A DNA stretch of 53,238 nt from Candidatus Thorarchaeota archaeon. Lineage in GTDB: Archaea; Asgardarchaeota; Thorarchaeia; Thorarchaeales; Thorarchaeaceae. The DNA lies in contig RDNZ01000017.1 of the NCBI GenBank assembly GCA_011364905.1, positions 1-53,238 of the forward strand, written 5' to 3'. Under the pieces are notes generated by a model. That model was given only the letters and a program-made list of their open reading frames with translations, did no database searches and had not been told where the DNA came from. Positions 8,563-16,011 of this stretch are shown here, piece after piece (positions within the stretch are counted from its first letter, which is position 1; every line of letters starts with the position of its first letter). Both the position numbers and the translations under genes were made by a program.

Positions 8563-9107
8563 ACGATTTAGAAACTCTCAGAACAAGCTTTGTTGCATTC
8601 ATCGATGGTCTTTGGTGGGGCCTCCGGGATCATACAGGACCTTTGTCCATGTACGACGGATACAAAAGAGGTTTCAAACAGATTGGGCTCGAGGTTGCAG
8701 AGAAGGTTGGCGGAAAGGGAGCTATTCCTGCTGCGGAAATCGCAGGGAAGGTGTTTAGTGCAATTGGCTTGGATGTTTCAGTAGATGAAGCAGTTGTCAC
8801 AGTGAAGAGATGTCCTATATGGGAAAGAATCCTGGAGCGCGGTCTCGAATTTGCATTTCATATTGAGGAGATTTGCTGGATACCAATGCTCGAGGGCATT
8901 GGCGAAAGAACTGGAGCGAAGCCTGAGATGGTATCAGCATTAAGGCTCGTACACAATGAGAAAGCAAAAATCGAGCATAAAAAAGGAAAGGCAAAATCTG
9001 CTTTGGATAAGGGCCGAATCTCTCGAGAAGAATATGATAAGCAAATAGTTATGCTTGATCAGACACTAAAGGACTCGCCCACCGTTGGCAAATACCAATT
9101 CAAGTAG
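8559..9107 (+). CDS. Hypothetical protein coupled to the nitroreductase, 182 aa
   Basis: ATG 8559 (MNDLETL) overlaps the nitroreductase stop by 4 bp and has an AAGGGGG ribosome site about 7 bp upstream. The protein is soluble and mixed. The centre contains RCPIWERILERG followed by EEICWIPMLEGIGERTG, a Cys-Pro...Cys pattern reminiscent of small-ligand-binding proteins such as the ATC-hydrolase or V4R groups. I could not establish which, if either. The C-terminal 50 residues are a charged helical stretch (KIEHKKGKAKSALDKG). A role with the nitroreductase is inferred from coupling only. Confidence 0.7.
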   Translation: MNDLETLRTSFVAFIDGLWWGLRDHTGPLSMYDGYKRGFKQIGLEVAEKVGGKGAIPAAEIAGKVFSAIGLDVSVDEAVVTVKRCPIWERILERGLEFAFHIEEICWIPMLEGIGERTGAKPEMVSALRLVHNEKAKIEHKKGKAKSALDKGRISREEYDKQIVMLDQTLKDSPTVGKYQFK

Positions 9108-9135
9108 GTGGAACTCTTACAGGTAGGCAGGAACG

Positions 9136-10401
9136 ATGGAAAACCTAGAGAAAGCAGGACTTGCCGTCAACTACAACAAGGTATCCGAAACGAAGTCAAA
9201 ATTCCTGCCCAAACGAGTATTCATTTGGGATGAAACCCTGAGAGACGGTGAACAGACCCCAGGGGTTGCACTCACAATCGATGAGAAGATTGAGATAGCA
9301 AAGAAACTCGACGAGGTTGGAGCAGCAATCGTTGCTGTAGGTTTTCCAGCTGTAAGTAATGAGGAAAAGAAGGGCGTAGCTGCTATAGCAAAGGAGGGAC
9401 TCAATAGAGCCTCAGTCGCTGCGCCTGCACGCGCGGTGATTACTGATGTTGAGGCATGCATTGAAGCAGGTGTGCAAGAAACCCCCATCTTCATAGCAAC
9501 CTCGGATTTCAGGCTGAAATATCAGCTCAGAATGACTCGGGAAGAAATGCTCGAGAGACTCACAAAGTGTATTGAATTTGGAAAAGAGCACGGTCTCATC
9601 ATCGACTACATTGCAGAGGATGCAACTCGCAGTAACATGGAATTTCTGTGTCAGGCATACAGAACTGCAATTGATGCAGGGGCTGACAAGATATGTATAG
9701 CAGACACAGTCGGTTTCGTGCGACCTGAAGTAATGAGGCATATTATCAGGGAGGTCAAAGAGCATCTCTGGAGCAAGTCCAAGTACAAAGTGCCCATATC
9801 TGTTCATTGCCATGATGACTTTGGTCTTGCGACAGCTAATACCTTAGCAGCCATCGAAGAGGGTGTAACGTATCCTCAGGTATGCGTTAATGCATTCGGG
9901 GAGCGTGCTGGAAATGCAGCCTTTGAAGAAGTTGTAATGGCTTTGGAAGAGCTATATGGCATAGAAACAGGGATTGAAACAGAAAAACTCTATGCGCTCT
10001 CAAAGTTAGTCGAACGCCATTTTGTCATACCCCTGCCACTGCACAAAGCAATCAGCGGTGATAATGCATTTACTCATTCAAGTGGCATACACTCACACGG
10101 TCAACTTACTCACTCTATGACTTACGAGCCAATCAACCCAATCCTTGTCGGAAGGAGAAGAGAGTTCCATCTCGGAAAATTCGTCGGAAGGCACTTTGTT
10201 GAATATCTTCTGAAGATGGGAGGGGTGAAAGCAACACCAGAACAAGCTCGGGAGATAACAGATCGTGTCAAGCGTACTCACGAGGAGCATAAAAAAACGC
10301 AATCAAAAGCTGCCTTTGACAAAATAAAGGGCGAATTAAAAGATCTCAGGACCGGGGTCACAGAGCGTGAATTTTGGGCAATTGTCTTTGATGTGGTCTA
10401 A
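9136..10401 (+). CDS. Isopropylmalate/homocitrate synthase family enzyme without regulatory domain
   Basis: A 421-residue DRE-TIM metallolyase. The metal and acyl-CoA motif WDETLRDGEQTPG is at residues 31-43. The HxH metal pair is His224/His226 in SVHCHDDFG, followed by NAFGERAGNAAFEE and the SGIHSHG lid motif. It condenses acetyl-CoA with a 2-oxo acid; substrate choice (2-oxoisovalerate, 2-oxoglutarate, pyruvate or oxaloacetate) cannot be settled by eye. The C-terminal leucine-binding regulatory domain of LeuA is missing, since the protein ends about 60 residues after the catalytic part, as in homocitrate synthases and AksA. It starts 28 bp after the hypothetical gene and is probably co-transcribed with it and the nitroreductase. 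Confidence 0.85.
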   Translation: MENLEKAGLAVNYNKVSETKSKFLPKRVFIWDETLRDGEQTPGVALTIDEKIEIAKKLDEVGAAIVAVGFPAVSNEEKKGVAAIAKEGLNRASVAAPARAVITDVEACIEAGVQETPIFIATSDFRLKYQLRMTREEMLERLTKCIEFGKEHGLIIDYIAEDATRSNMEFLCQAYRTAIDAGADKICIADTVGFVRPEVMRHIIREVKEHLWSKSKYKVPISVHCHDDFGLATANTLAAIEEGVTYPQVCVNAFGERAGNAAFEEVVMALEELYGIETGIETEKLYALSKLVERHFVIPLPLHKAISGDNAFTHSSGIHSHGQLTHSMTYEPINPILVGRRREFHLGKFVGRHFVEYLLKMGGVKATPEQAREITDRVKRTHEEHKKTQSKAAFDKIKGELKDLRTGVTEREFWAIVFDVV

Positions 10402-11111
10402 TTCTGTTTCAGTGATTTGCTAAGACTCCTTCGCATGAGTACACCAATGTCCATAATCATTATACCAAGTAGAAACACAACACCAAATCCGATCAAAACC
10501 CAGAGTTCCTGTGGTCCAGTCACGGGGTCCAGACCAGAGAGCCAATGACCCGCGAAGTACCGGTAGGCAATTTCTACTAGCAGAAAGACTGTTGAAACAA
10601 TAAGGGAGAGTTTAATCCCATCGCGGAAGACCTTCGTTGCCCCAGTTGCCCTCTTTGTGAAGTCACTAAGATGTGCTTCAGCAGCTTTTGATTCCACTTT
10701 TACGAAATGGCCTCTCTCAATCTGTTCCTTCACAAAATTATCTAGCTTAACGAGATCCAGCTTAGTGTGGTCAGCTTCAATGAAAGTACCTCGAATGTAT
10801 TTGAATGAGGCTCCGCCACTAAAGATGGCCAAGACAAGTATCACAATGATAAAGACGACCACCTGCCAGAAGGCAAATACTGCAAGGATGATAGCGACAA
10901 CGATGAACATGATTATCATCTCTAGGAGGCCCCCAGAGCTCTCTACACCGCCTTCAAAGAGAAAACTCAATTGCTTCATCACATTGACACTAAGCCACGT
11001 CTGATAGAAACTTTCGTCTGAGAGTTCAAGGTTCCGTTCAATAGACTCCTTCACTTCATCCCGTCTTCCCCCATAGACCGAAATCTCCATGGTTGGTCCT
11101 GACACGCTCAT
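10398..11111 (-). CDS. Hypothetical membrane protein, 237 aa
   Basis: ATG 11111 opens a protein with a soluble N-terminal 60 residues, two adjacent membrane helices (about 63-100, MIIMFIVVAIILAVFAFWQ and VVFIIVILVLAIF), a roughly 70-residue charged helical segment, and two more helices (about 149-168 and 185-215). Both ends appear cytosolic, with Lys/Arg-rich flanks (RRSLSKSLKQN at the C-terminus). No family is recognised. It converges on the synthase gene with a 4-bp overlap of stops, so the two genes are probably regulated independently. Confidence 0.65.
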   Translation of the reverse strand: MSVSGPTMEISVYGGRRDEVKESIERNLELSDESFYQTWLSVNVMKQLSFLFEGGVESSGGLLEMIIMFIVVAIILAVFAFWQVVVFIIVILVLAIFSGGASFKYIRGTFIEADHTKLDLVKLDNFVKEQIERGHFVKVESKAAEAHLSDFTKRATGATKVFRDGIKLSLIVSTVFLLVEIAYRYFAGHWLSGLDPVTGPQELWVLIGFGVVFLLGIMIMDIGVLMRRSLSKSLKQN

Positions 11112-11227
11112 TCACTTCAATCTCCCAGAGCCTAACAATATCTATTGAGTAAGGTTTGATATAACAGTTCCTCATATCCAAGAACTAAACCGGTTTACTT
11201 TTCCGGAAGCACACATTGTGATAATTC

Positions 11228-11950
11228 ATGACAGACGCGTGGAGCGAGATCATGCGGGATGCTGCAGATGGAGTGTCAGGACAGTACCTCATTGAGAGAG
11301 ACGACGGAAGAATCGAAACACTCGAAGTTGGCGATTACATCAAACCATTCGAAGAATGGGATGAGCCTGAACGTCAGGCAATCAAGCATGTTAAGGGGAG
11401 AGTACTTGACATAGGGTGTGGTGCTGGAAGGGTCGCAATCTACCTCCAGGTTCTTGGATACGAGGTTGTCGGCATTGATCTTGCGCCAGGAGCTGTAGAT
11501 GCAAGCAGGAGAATGGGGCTCAAAGAAGCCTATGTCATGTCTGCAAATGACTTGACTTTCTCAAACGACATCTTCGACACCGTAGTCATGTATGGGAATA
11601 ACTTCGGAGTCGCGGGAGAAGAAGAGCATGTCCTATCGATGCTACGCGCACTTCAAAAGATCACATCACCAAACGCGGTCATTCTTGCGGGAAGTGCAAA
11701 CGCAACAAACACTGAAGTTGAGGACCATCTGAAGTATCACCAGATGAACCGGGATAGGAACAGACCGCCAGGACTTGTACGAATCAGAGTGAAGTATAAG
11801 GACTATGTCACTGAGTGGTCAGACCTTTGGCTTGTCACCCTGGAGGAGTTGGAAGAACTGACTGAAAAGAGTGAGTGGCAAATAGATAAAATATACCAGA
11901 CCGGTAAGATTAACCAACCAGCATATGTTGCAGTTCTCTCGAAGAGGTGA
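11228..11950 (+). CDS. SAM-dependent class I methyltransferase
   Basis: A 240-residue Rossmann methyltransferase. The SAM-binding glycine loop is VLDIGCGAGRVA (about residues 59-70), followed by the acidic end of strand two in VVGIDLAPGAV and by motif IV-like FDTVVMYGN. The substrate is not apparent; the N-terminal 50 residues (ERDDGRIETLEVGDY) look like a substrate-specific extension. It overlaps the following gamma-carbonic-anhydrase gene by 4 bp, so the two form an operon. It begins 116 bp from the divergent membrane protein gene. Confidence 0.85.
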   Translation: MTDAWSEIMRDAADGVSGQYLIERDDGRIETLEVGDYIKPFEEWDEPERQAIKHVKGRVLDIGCGAGRVAIYLQVLGYEVVGIDLAPGAVDASRRMGLKEAYVMSANDLTFSNDIFDTVVMYGNNFGVAGEEEHVLSMLRALQKITSPNAVILAGSANATNTEVEDHLKYHQMNRDRNRPPGLVRIRVKYKDYVTEWSDLWLVTLEELEELTEKSEWQIDKIYQTGKINQPAYVAVLSKR

Positions 11951-12486
11951 ACATCATAACAATCTACGAGCTTGGAGGAAAGAAACCAGAGATTGCATCG
12001 ACTGCTTATGTTCATCCACAGGCGTCGGTCATAGGAGATGTGAAGATCGGAGAACGAGTCTTTGTCGCCCCCATGGCTTCAATTCGGGGAGATCGCGGCA
12101 GAATTGAGATTGGTGACGAAACGAATGTGCAGGATGGAGCTATCATCCACTCGGACCAAGCTTTTGTGACTAAGATAGGCCAGCGGGTCAACATCGGGCA
12201 CAATGCAACTATCCATGCAGAATGCATTGAGGATAATGCTGCTATTGGAATGGGTGCAGTCCTGATGATTGGAAGCAAAGTCGCCAGAGGAGTAATGATT
12301 GCGAACTCCGCCCTCCTTCATAACAAGACAGTAACTGAGCCAAACAAGATCTATGCTGGAATCCCAGCGAAGTATCTACGCGACATCGACCCTGGAAGCG
12401 ATGCACGAAAGGCCATAGACAGGTATCTGGAAGACTATATCGAAAGCATTGAGGACTATCGGGAGAACCTTCGAGAAACTGCTTGA
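11947..12486 (+). CDS. Gamma-class carbonic anhydrase-like protein (CamH type)
   Basis: A 179-residue left-handed beta-helix protein with hexapeptide repeats. Zinc ligands are in place: His68 (AIIHSD), His85 and His90 (NIGHNATIH). Arg47, Asp49 and Gln62 match the Cam active-site Arg, Asp and Gln by spacing. The acidic loop that carries the proton-shuttle Glu of Methanosarcina Cam is absent, so it is of the CamH/YrdA kind. It probably binds a metal and may hydrate CO2, although many such proteins have low or no measured activity. The start is GTG 11947 in a GTGA overlap with the methyltransferase stop. The C-terminal helix caps the trimer. Confidence 0.88.
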   Translation: MNIITIYELGGKKPEIASTAYVHPQASVIGDVKIGERVFVAPMASIRGDRGRIEIGDETNVQDGAIIHSDQAFVTKIGQRVNIGHNATIHAECIEDNAAIGMGAVLMIGSKVARGVMIANSALLHNKTVTEPNKIYAGIPAKYLRDIDPGSDARKAIDRYLEDYIESIEDYRENLRETA

Positions 12487-12539
12487 TTTAGATTCGACAG
12501 ACCCATAGCTTTTTACGCGTCATTAATTATAGTTAAATT

Positions 12540-12815
12540 ATGGACGATATTATAGAGGGAAAAATTGTCGCTTCGAACATGGGTGAGTTCTCGAAGAAGC
12601 GAATTATGTATGGATTTCTTGGAATCGAAACATCAGACAAGAAGCACTTCAAGGTCAAAGTCGATTCCTATACTGAGTACGAAACCCTCAAACTTGGTGA
12701 TGAGGTTGAAGTTGAAGTGCATGCCTTAGCTGGTACAGATATTCTTGTTGCCAGGAAAATTCACTTGAAATCCGGCGGAGAATCTTCGCCGGAAGAAGTC
12801 GAAGCGATGACATAG
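12540..12815 (+). CDS. Small hypothetical beta-rich protein, 91 aa
   Basis: ATG 12540 is preceded by a TATA-like CTTTTTAC about 30 bp upstream, which suggests a leaderless or nearly leaderless mRNA. The protein alternates hydrophobic and charged residues (HFKVKVDSYTEYETLKLGDEVEVEVHAL), consistent with a small beta-barrel of OB or SH3 type, and ends in a short acidic tail. No catalytic motif is seen. It stands alone, followed by about 245 bp without a gene. Confidence 0.65.
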   Translation: MDDIIEGKIVASNMGEFSKKRIMYGFLGIETSDKKHFKVKVDSYTEYETLKLGDEVEVEVHALAGTDILVARKIHLKSGGESSPEEVEAMT

Positions 12816-13060
12816 CTGTTAAAGGCAATTGGTTGATGGAAGGACAGCGGCATACTTGTTTTCATCGCTATCTCTACGGAGAATTAAAAGAGATAGACAG
12901 CTTATTGATTCATTCGTATAAAATGAGTAGGAATCATTGGCAGTATACGTAACTATTCTGTGTGCGTCAATATGGATCATGCAATCCCGTTACAATACAC
13001 ATTATACTTTTAGCGAAAGATGTTCTATCATCAATTCATCACTGAGATGAGGAATATATC

Positions 13061-13435
13061 ATGCCAAAACTCCCGTTGCGGTACTATTGCTATGTATGCG
13101 GTCACGAGAATGACCTCGAAATGGACATTCCTCTTGCACCTGAGATCAAGCGGAGTGAGATCAAGTGCAGCAACTGCGAGGATGTCACACACCTGCTACT
13201 TACTGCATGTCCAAAGTGCCAAAGCACTTTCAGATACTATCTTTCTGATCTCGACTTCCCGGAAGAGATTATATCTCTCGCTAACGTTTATGTCAAACTC
13301 CTTGCAGGAGTTCGTGACAGTCTTAAGGATCATATCAAGGACTTCAACGTACCTGTGCCAAAGAAATGGTCTGTCAAGCTCAATTGTGAGTGCGGCGAAG
13401 AGTATACAGCAGAAATCCCCCTGCCGCAGCTATAA
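13061..13435 (+). CDS. Zinc-ribbon protein with repeated CxxC knuckles
   Basis: A 124-residue protein from ATG 13061. Cysteine pairs at 10/13 (CYVC), 36/39 (CSNC) and 50/53 (CPKC) can make at least one zinc ribbon, and a further CEC pair lies near the C-terminus (NCECGEEY). The rest is a helical stretch (residues about 65-95). Its likely role is nucleic-acid or protein binding, but this is open. The TATA-like TTATACTTTTA at about 13002-13012 lies 50 bp upstream. It converges with the OsmC gene, 14 bp away. Confidence 0.7.
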   Translation: MPKLPLRYYCYVCGHENDLEMDIPLAPEIKRSEIKCSNCEDVTHLLLTACPKCQSTFRYYLSDLDFPEEIISLANVYVKLLAGVRDSLKDHIKDFNVPVPKKWSVKLNCECGEEYTAEIPLPQL

Positions 13436-13449
13436 GACGTTTCTCCACC

Positions 13450-13899
13450 TCACTCTTGAAGAACAACATCATAATTCAGATGAACCGGGCATTTCATTGA
13501 GTTTGCAACCAGACAATACTGATGGGCTCTCTCTGCAGCCTTCATCATCCTCTTACGGTCTTTTTCAGTATCGACAATGATTGTTGCCTCGATGGTAATC
13601 TGTTCAAACTCCCATCCAAACTCGCCTTTCTGTAGTGTACCGGTTCCAGTCAAGTGAAAGTCTTTGAACTCACCATGGTACCTCTTAGCTGCGCCAGCCA
13701 GAGTTACACCATAACAGGACAGGGCAGATGCAACAAAGAGGTCTTCAGGAGAAATGAGTTCATTCGGACTTTCGGCCCAAAAATCAGAAGGGGTTGCCAC
13801 TTGAAAATCCGGTTTTCCTGCTACCTCAATAGTGACGATTTTACCTCGGACCCAGTTGCTTGACATACCGTAAACGTGCTCTTCTTGCATAACTGTCAT
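13450..13899 (-). CDS. OsmC/Ohr-family peroxiredoxin-like protein
   Basis: A 149-residue OsmC-family protein when started at ATG 13899 (MTVMQEEHVYG). The first redox Cys is in the helix FVASALSCYGVTL and the second in the C-terminal AHQYCLVANSMKCPVHL. The family reduces organic hydroperoxides or serves stress defence with this Cys pair. Longer in-frame starts exist upstream (13974 and beyond) but the added residues are not OsmC-like and run through a repeat element, so I reject them. A start at 13890 is also possible. The gene is transcribed alone. Confidence 0.85.
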   Translation of the reverse strand: MTVMQEEHVYGMSSNWVRGKIVTIEVAGKPDFQVATPSDFWAESPNELISPEDLFVASALSCYGVTLAGAAKRYHGEFKDFHLTGTGTLQKGEFGWEFEQITIEATIIVDTEKDRKRMMKAAERAHQYCLVANSMKCPVHLNYDVVLQE

Positions 13900-14285
13900 G
13901 TCTTTTCGTGCGTGTTGATGTATTGAATAGCCTTTTGCTACCGGAAGCAAACAACTTCGTGCGAGTTCAGTCATACGGTGAGGCTTATTAGGAAGCATGT
14001 GCATTCCAAAAATGGTGGACAGGCGGCTGATAGGGCAACATTTTCTGTAACATGCCCTCATAACTCCCCCCCTCCTACCATTTGCCTTATTGGCGCTTGC
14101 CACCAACCGCATTTTAATTCCAAGAGAAGACACTGTAGGAGAAGAGGGTGAGAGTTGAATCCCCCTCACTGTGCTAAATGTTACTTACGTTTGACTATAA
14201 CCACAATCTAACGACACCTTTCAAAGCTTGAAGAGATAGAGGACACTGCAAAATATATTGCCCTTGACGTCATGAAAGGATAGTT
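13900..14285. other. Intergenic stretch upstream of OsmC with one 36-bp repeat copy
   Basis: About 385 bp between the OsmC start and the end of the TPR gene. An open frame continues through part of it from OsmC but looks non-coding in composition. It contains a C-rich run near 14066-14072 and repeat copy 1 (14073-14108). No RNA gene was recognised. Confidence 0.4.
14073..14108 (-). repeat. 36-bp dispersed repeat, copy 1
   Basis: The plus-strand sequence begins TCCTACCATTTGCCTTAT and ends GCCACCAACC. It matches copy 2 at 15865-15900 with 2 mismatches in 36 (positions 19 and 26 of the element). Flanking bases differ, so the unit is exactly bounded. Both copies lie upstream of minus-strand genes in the same orientation. 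Confidence 0.8.
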
Positions 14286-15830
14286 CTATTTCCTTGATTC
14301 CGGTATCAGAACTTTGGCTACATCGTCAAGATATTCCATGCTTTGAGATTTTGAGATCATCCGGACTTCGGTAAGTAACTTTTCTGATTGTTTAAATTGC
14401 GCTTGTTTGTAAAGGAACTTGGCCTTCAACAATTTCAGATGGCCTTCGATTGCAGGAAGGTCATTCTTCTCAACATGTTCAATCAATCTTGCCATCCACG
14501 GACCTGAGAGATCCGTCTTCTTATCTTCATAGTCAAATGTTTCAATCTCGATGTCACAGAGATTAACCAAAGAAACGTTTACGAATGCGAGACTCATATA
14601 TCGCTCAAAAATCTCGAGTGCTCTTTCTAGGGTGAACGATGCAGCTCCATAATCACGTTGAGCTTTCTCGATAAGCCCTTCGACCATGTAGACTAGTCCA
14701 AGACGGACCTCATTGCTAGACTTCAGGATGATTTCCTTGGCCTTCATGATTACAGGTTCTGCATCATTTACATTTCCTAGGTTTGTCAAAGCCCAGGCTT
14801 CTTGGATTAGGACATATGGATCATCACTCAGTGATTCATGTCCATCATTCGTCATCAGTTCTAATGCTTTGGCTCCATCTCCCATCATATTATACAAGAA
14901 TGCAATCTTAGGTCCTCGCATATACCGGGGCCGACCCAATTCTTCAGATATCTCAAACTGTTTGACATGATACTGAACAGAGAGGTTGAACTCACCTCTT
15001 GCCATTGCTATGTGTCCCATCTCCTGGTTATAGTTGTATAACCCAGAATTCATCCCGATCTCTTCACTGATGCTTCGAAGCTTCTCGAGAGTGTTCAGTG
15101 CCTCATCAACATCTACTCTTTTTATCAGGTTCGCCTTCATAAATAGACACATCATTAAATCGTCATAGTTTTCATGTTCTTCAGCATGCTTTATTGCCAG
15201 ATCATAGAGTTTGATCGCTTCATCTATTCTACGTTCTCGTGTGAGTCTATTGGCTCTCAGTCTGTATAGACCCGAGAGATAGAAGCTGAATTCTTCATCC
15301 TCCTCTATCTTCTCTTCCAGAACATCCAATCCTTTGAAATCTGTAGCACTCTCCGGAAAACCAAGGTTGCTCTCGACGCCTAATCTCCAAGATAGATAGA
15401 CACCGCAAGCAAACCAGTCATTTGGAGCAGCTTCAATTGCCCTACTGACAGATTGCTGGACATCACTCCAGGTTACATCAAATCGTTCCTCGGAAAGAAT
15501 ACGACTGACTATGATGTCAGAAAGAGCTGAGTGCTTCCCAGCATCTTCCAGTCTATGGATGATGTGATGATTGCTTGCATTGCTTGCAAAGGAATAAGCA
15601 ACAAATATTGTCAGTTCATTCACTTCCTCGCTACAGACAACATCACAAAGTATCTCAGCAAAATCTCCCATGTCTTTAGCTTTGTCCATAGCAGACTGTA
15701 GGATGTTCCTTGTTTCCTCATCAACATGCGGGAAACATGCAGTTATCATTCCGAGAGACTTCACTCTGATTCCTCCGACCGATTCTGAGCTAGTGACCCC
15801 TTTGAAACGGATTCTGCTTAATAATTCCAT
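14286..15830 (-). CDS. Tetratricopeptide-repeat protein, 514 aa
   Basis: A wholly alpha-helical protein of 514 residues from ATG 15830. From about residue 185 onward it is built of 34-40-residue helix pairs of TPR type, for example RRIDEAIKLYDLAIKHAEEH, ARGEFNLSVQYHVKQFEISE, GNVNDAEPVIMKAKEIILKS and DYGAASFTLERALEIFERYM. The first 180 residues are helical but more diverged. There is no membrane segment and no enzymatic motif. The likely role is a protein-binding scaffold; the partner is unknown. The gene is monocistronic, with a 36-bp repeat and a 16-bp palindrome in its upstream region. Confidence 0.75.
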   Translation of the reverse strand: MELLSRIRFKGVTSSESVGGIRVKSLGMITACFPHVDEETRNILQSAMDKAKDMGDFAEILCDVVCSEEVNELTIFVAYSFASNASNHHIIHRLEDAGKHSALSDIIVSRILSEERFDVTWSDVQQSVSRAIEAAPNDWFACGVYLSWRLGVESNLGFPESATDFKGLDVLEEKIEEDEEFSFYLSGLYRLRANRLTRERRIDEAIKLYDLAIKHAEEHENYDDLMMCLFMKANLIKRVDVDEALNTLEKLRSISEEIGMNSGLYNYNQEMGHIAMARGEFNLSVQYHVKQFEISEELGRPRYMRGPKIAFLYNMMGDGAKALELMTNDGHESLSDDPYVLIQEAWALTNLGNVNDAEPVIMKAKEIILKSSNEVRLGLVYMVEGLIEKAQRDYGAASFTLERALEIFERYMSLAFVNVSLVNLCDIEIETFDYEDKKTDLSGPWMARLIEHVEKNDLPAIEGHLKLLKAKFLYKQAQFKQSEKLLTEVRMISKSQSMEYLDDVAKVLIPESRK

Positions 15831-15842
15831 ACGTTTCTAATA

Positions 15843-15858
15843 AATTGGTTCACCAATT
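15843..15858. promoter_or_regulatory. 16-bp inverted repeat upstream of the TPR gene
   Basis: AATTGGT-TC-ACCAATT has perfect 7-bp arms with a 2-bp centre. It lies 12 bp before the TPR gene's ATG (minus strand), a position suited to a repressor operator or a 5'-UTR element. No protein can be assigned. Confidence 0.45.
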
Positions 15859-15864
15859 ACGACT

Positions 15865-15900
15865 TCCTACCATTTGCCTTATCGGCGCTGGCCACCAACC
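15865..15900 (-). repeat. 36-bp dispersed repeat, copy 2
   Basis: This is the second copy of the element at 14073-14108, with 34 of 36 identical bases. It lies 35 bp upstream of the TPR gene start in the same orientation relative to that gene as copy 1 has to OsmC. Confidence 0.8.
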
Positions 15901-16011
15901 TTCTGAAGATCCAGATGTCTTGCTAGTTCTCTAAAGCTAAAACAATTTCCTATTTTTATAGTTATTACATCCTAAGAATCCTAAATACACATACTGAGAA
16001 TATCACAATGA

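Noticed and set aside
13900..14169. N-terminal extension of OsmC to codon 14169
   Set aside because: The added residues are not OsmC-like, run through a dispersed repeat and are Arg/Gly-rich from a C-rich tract; the internal ATG gives the normal family length.
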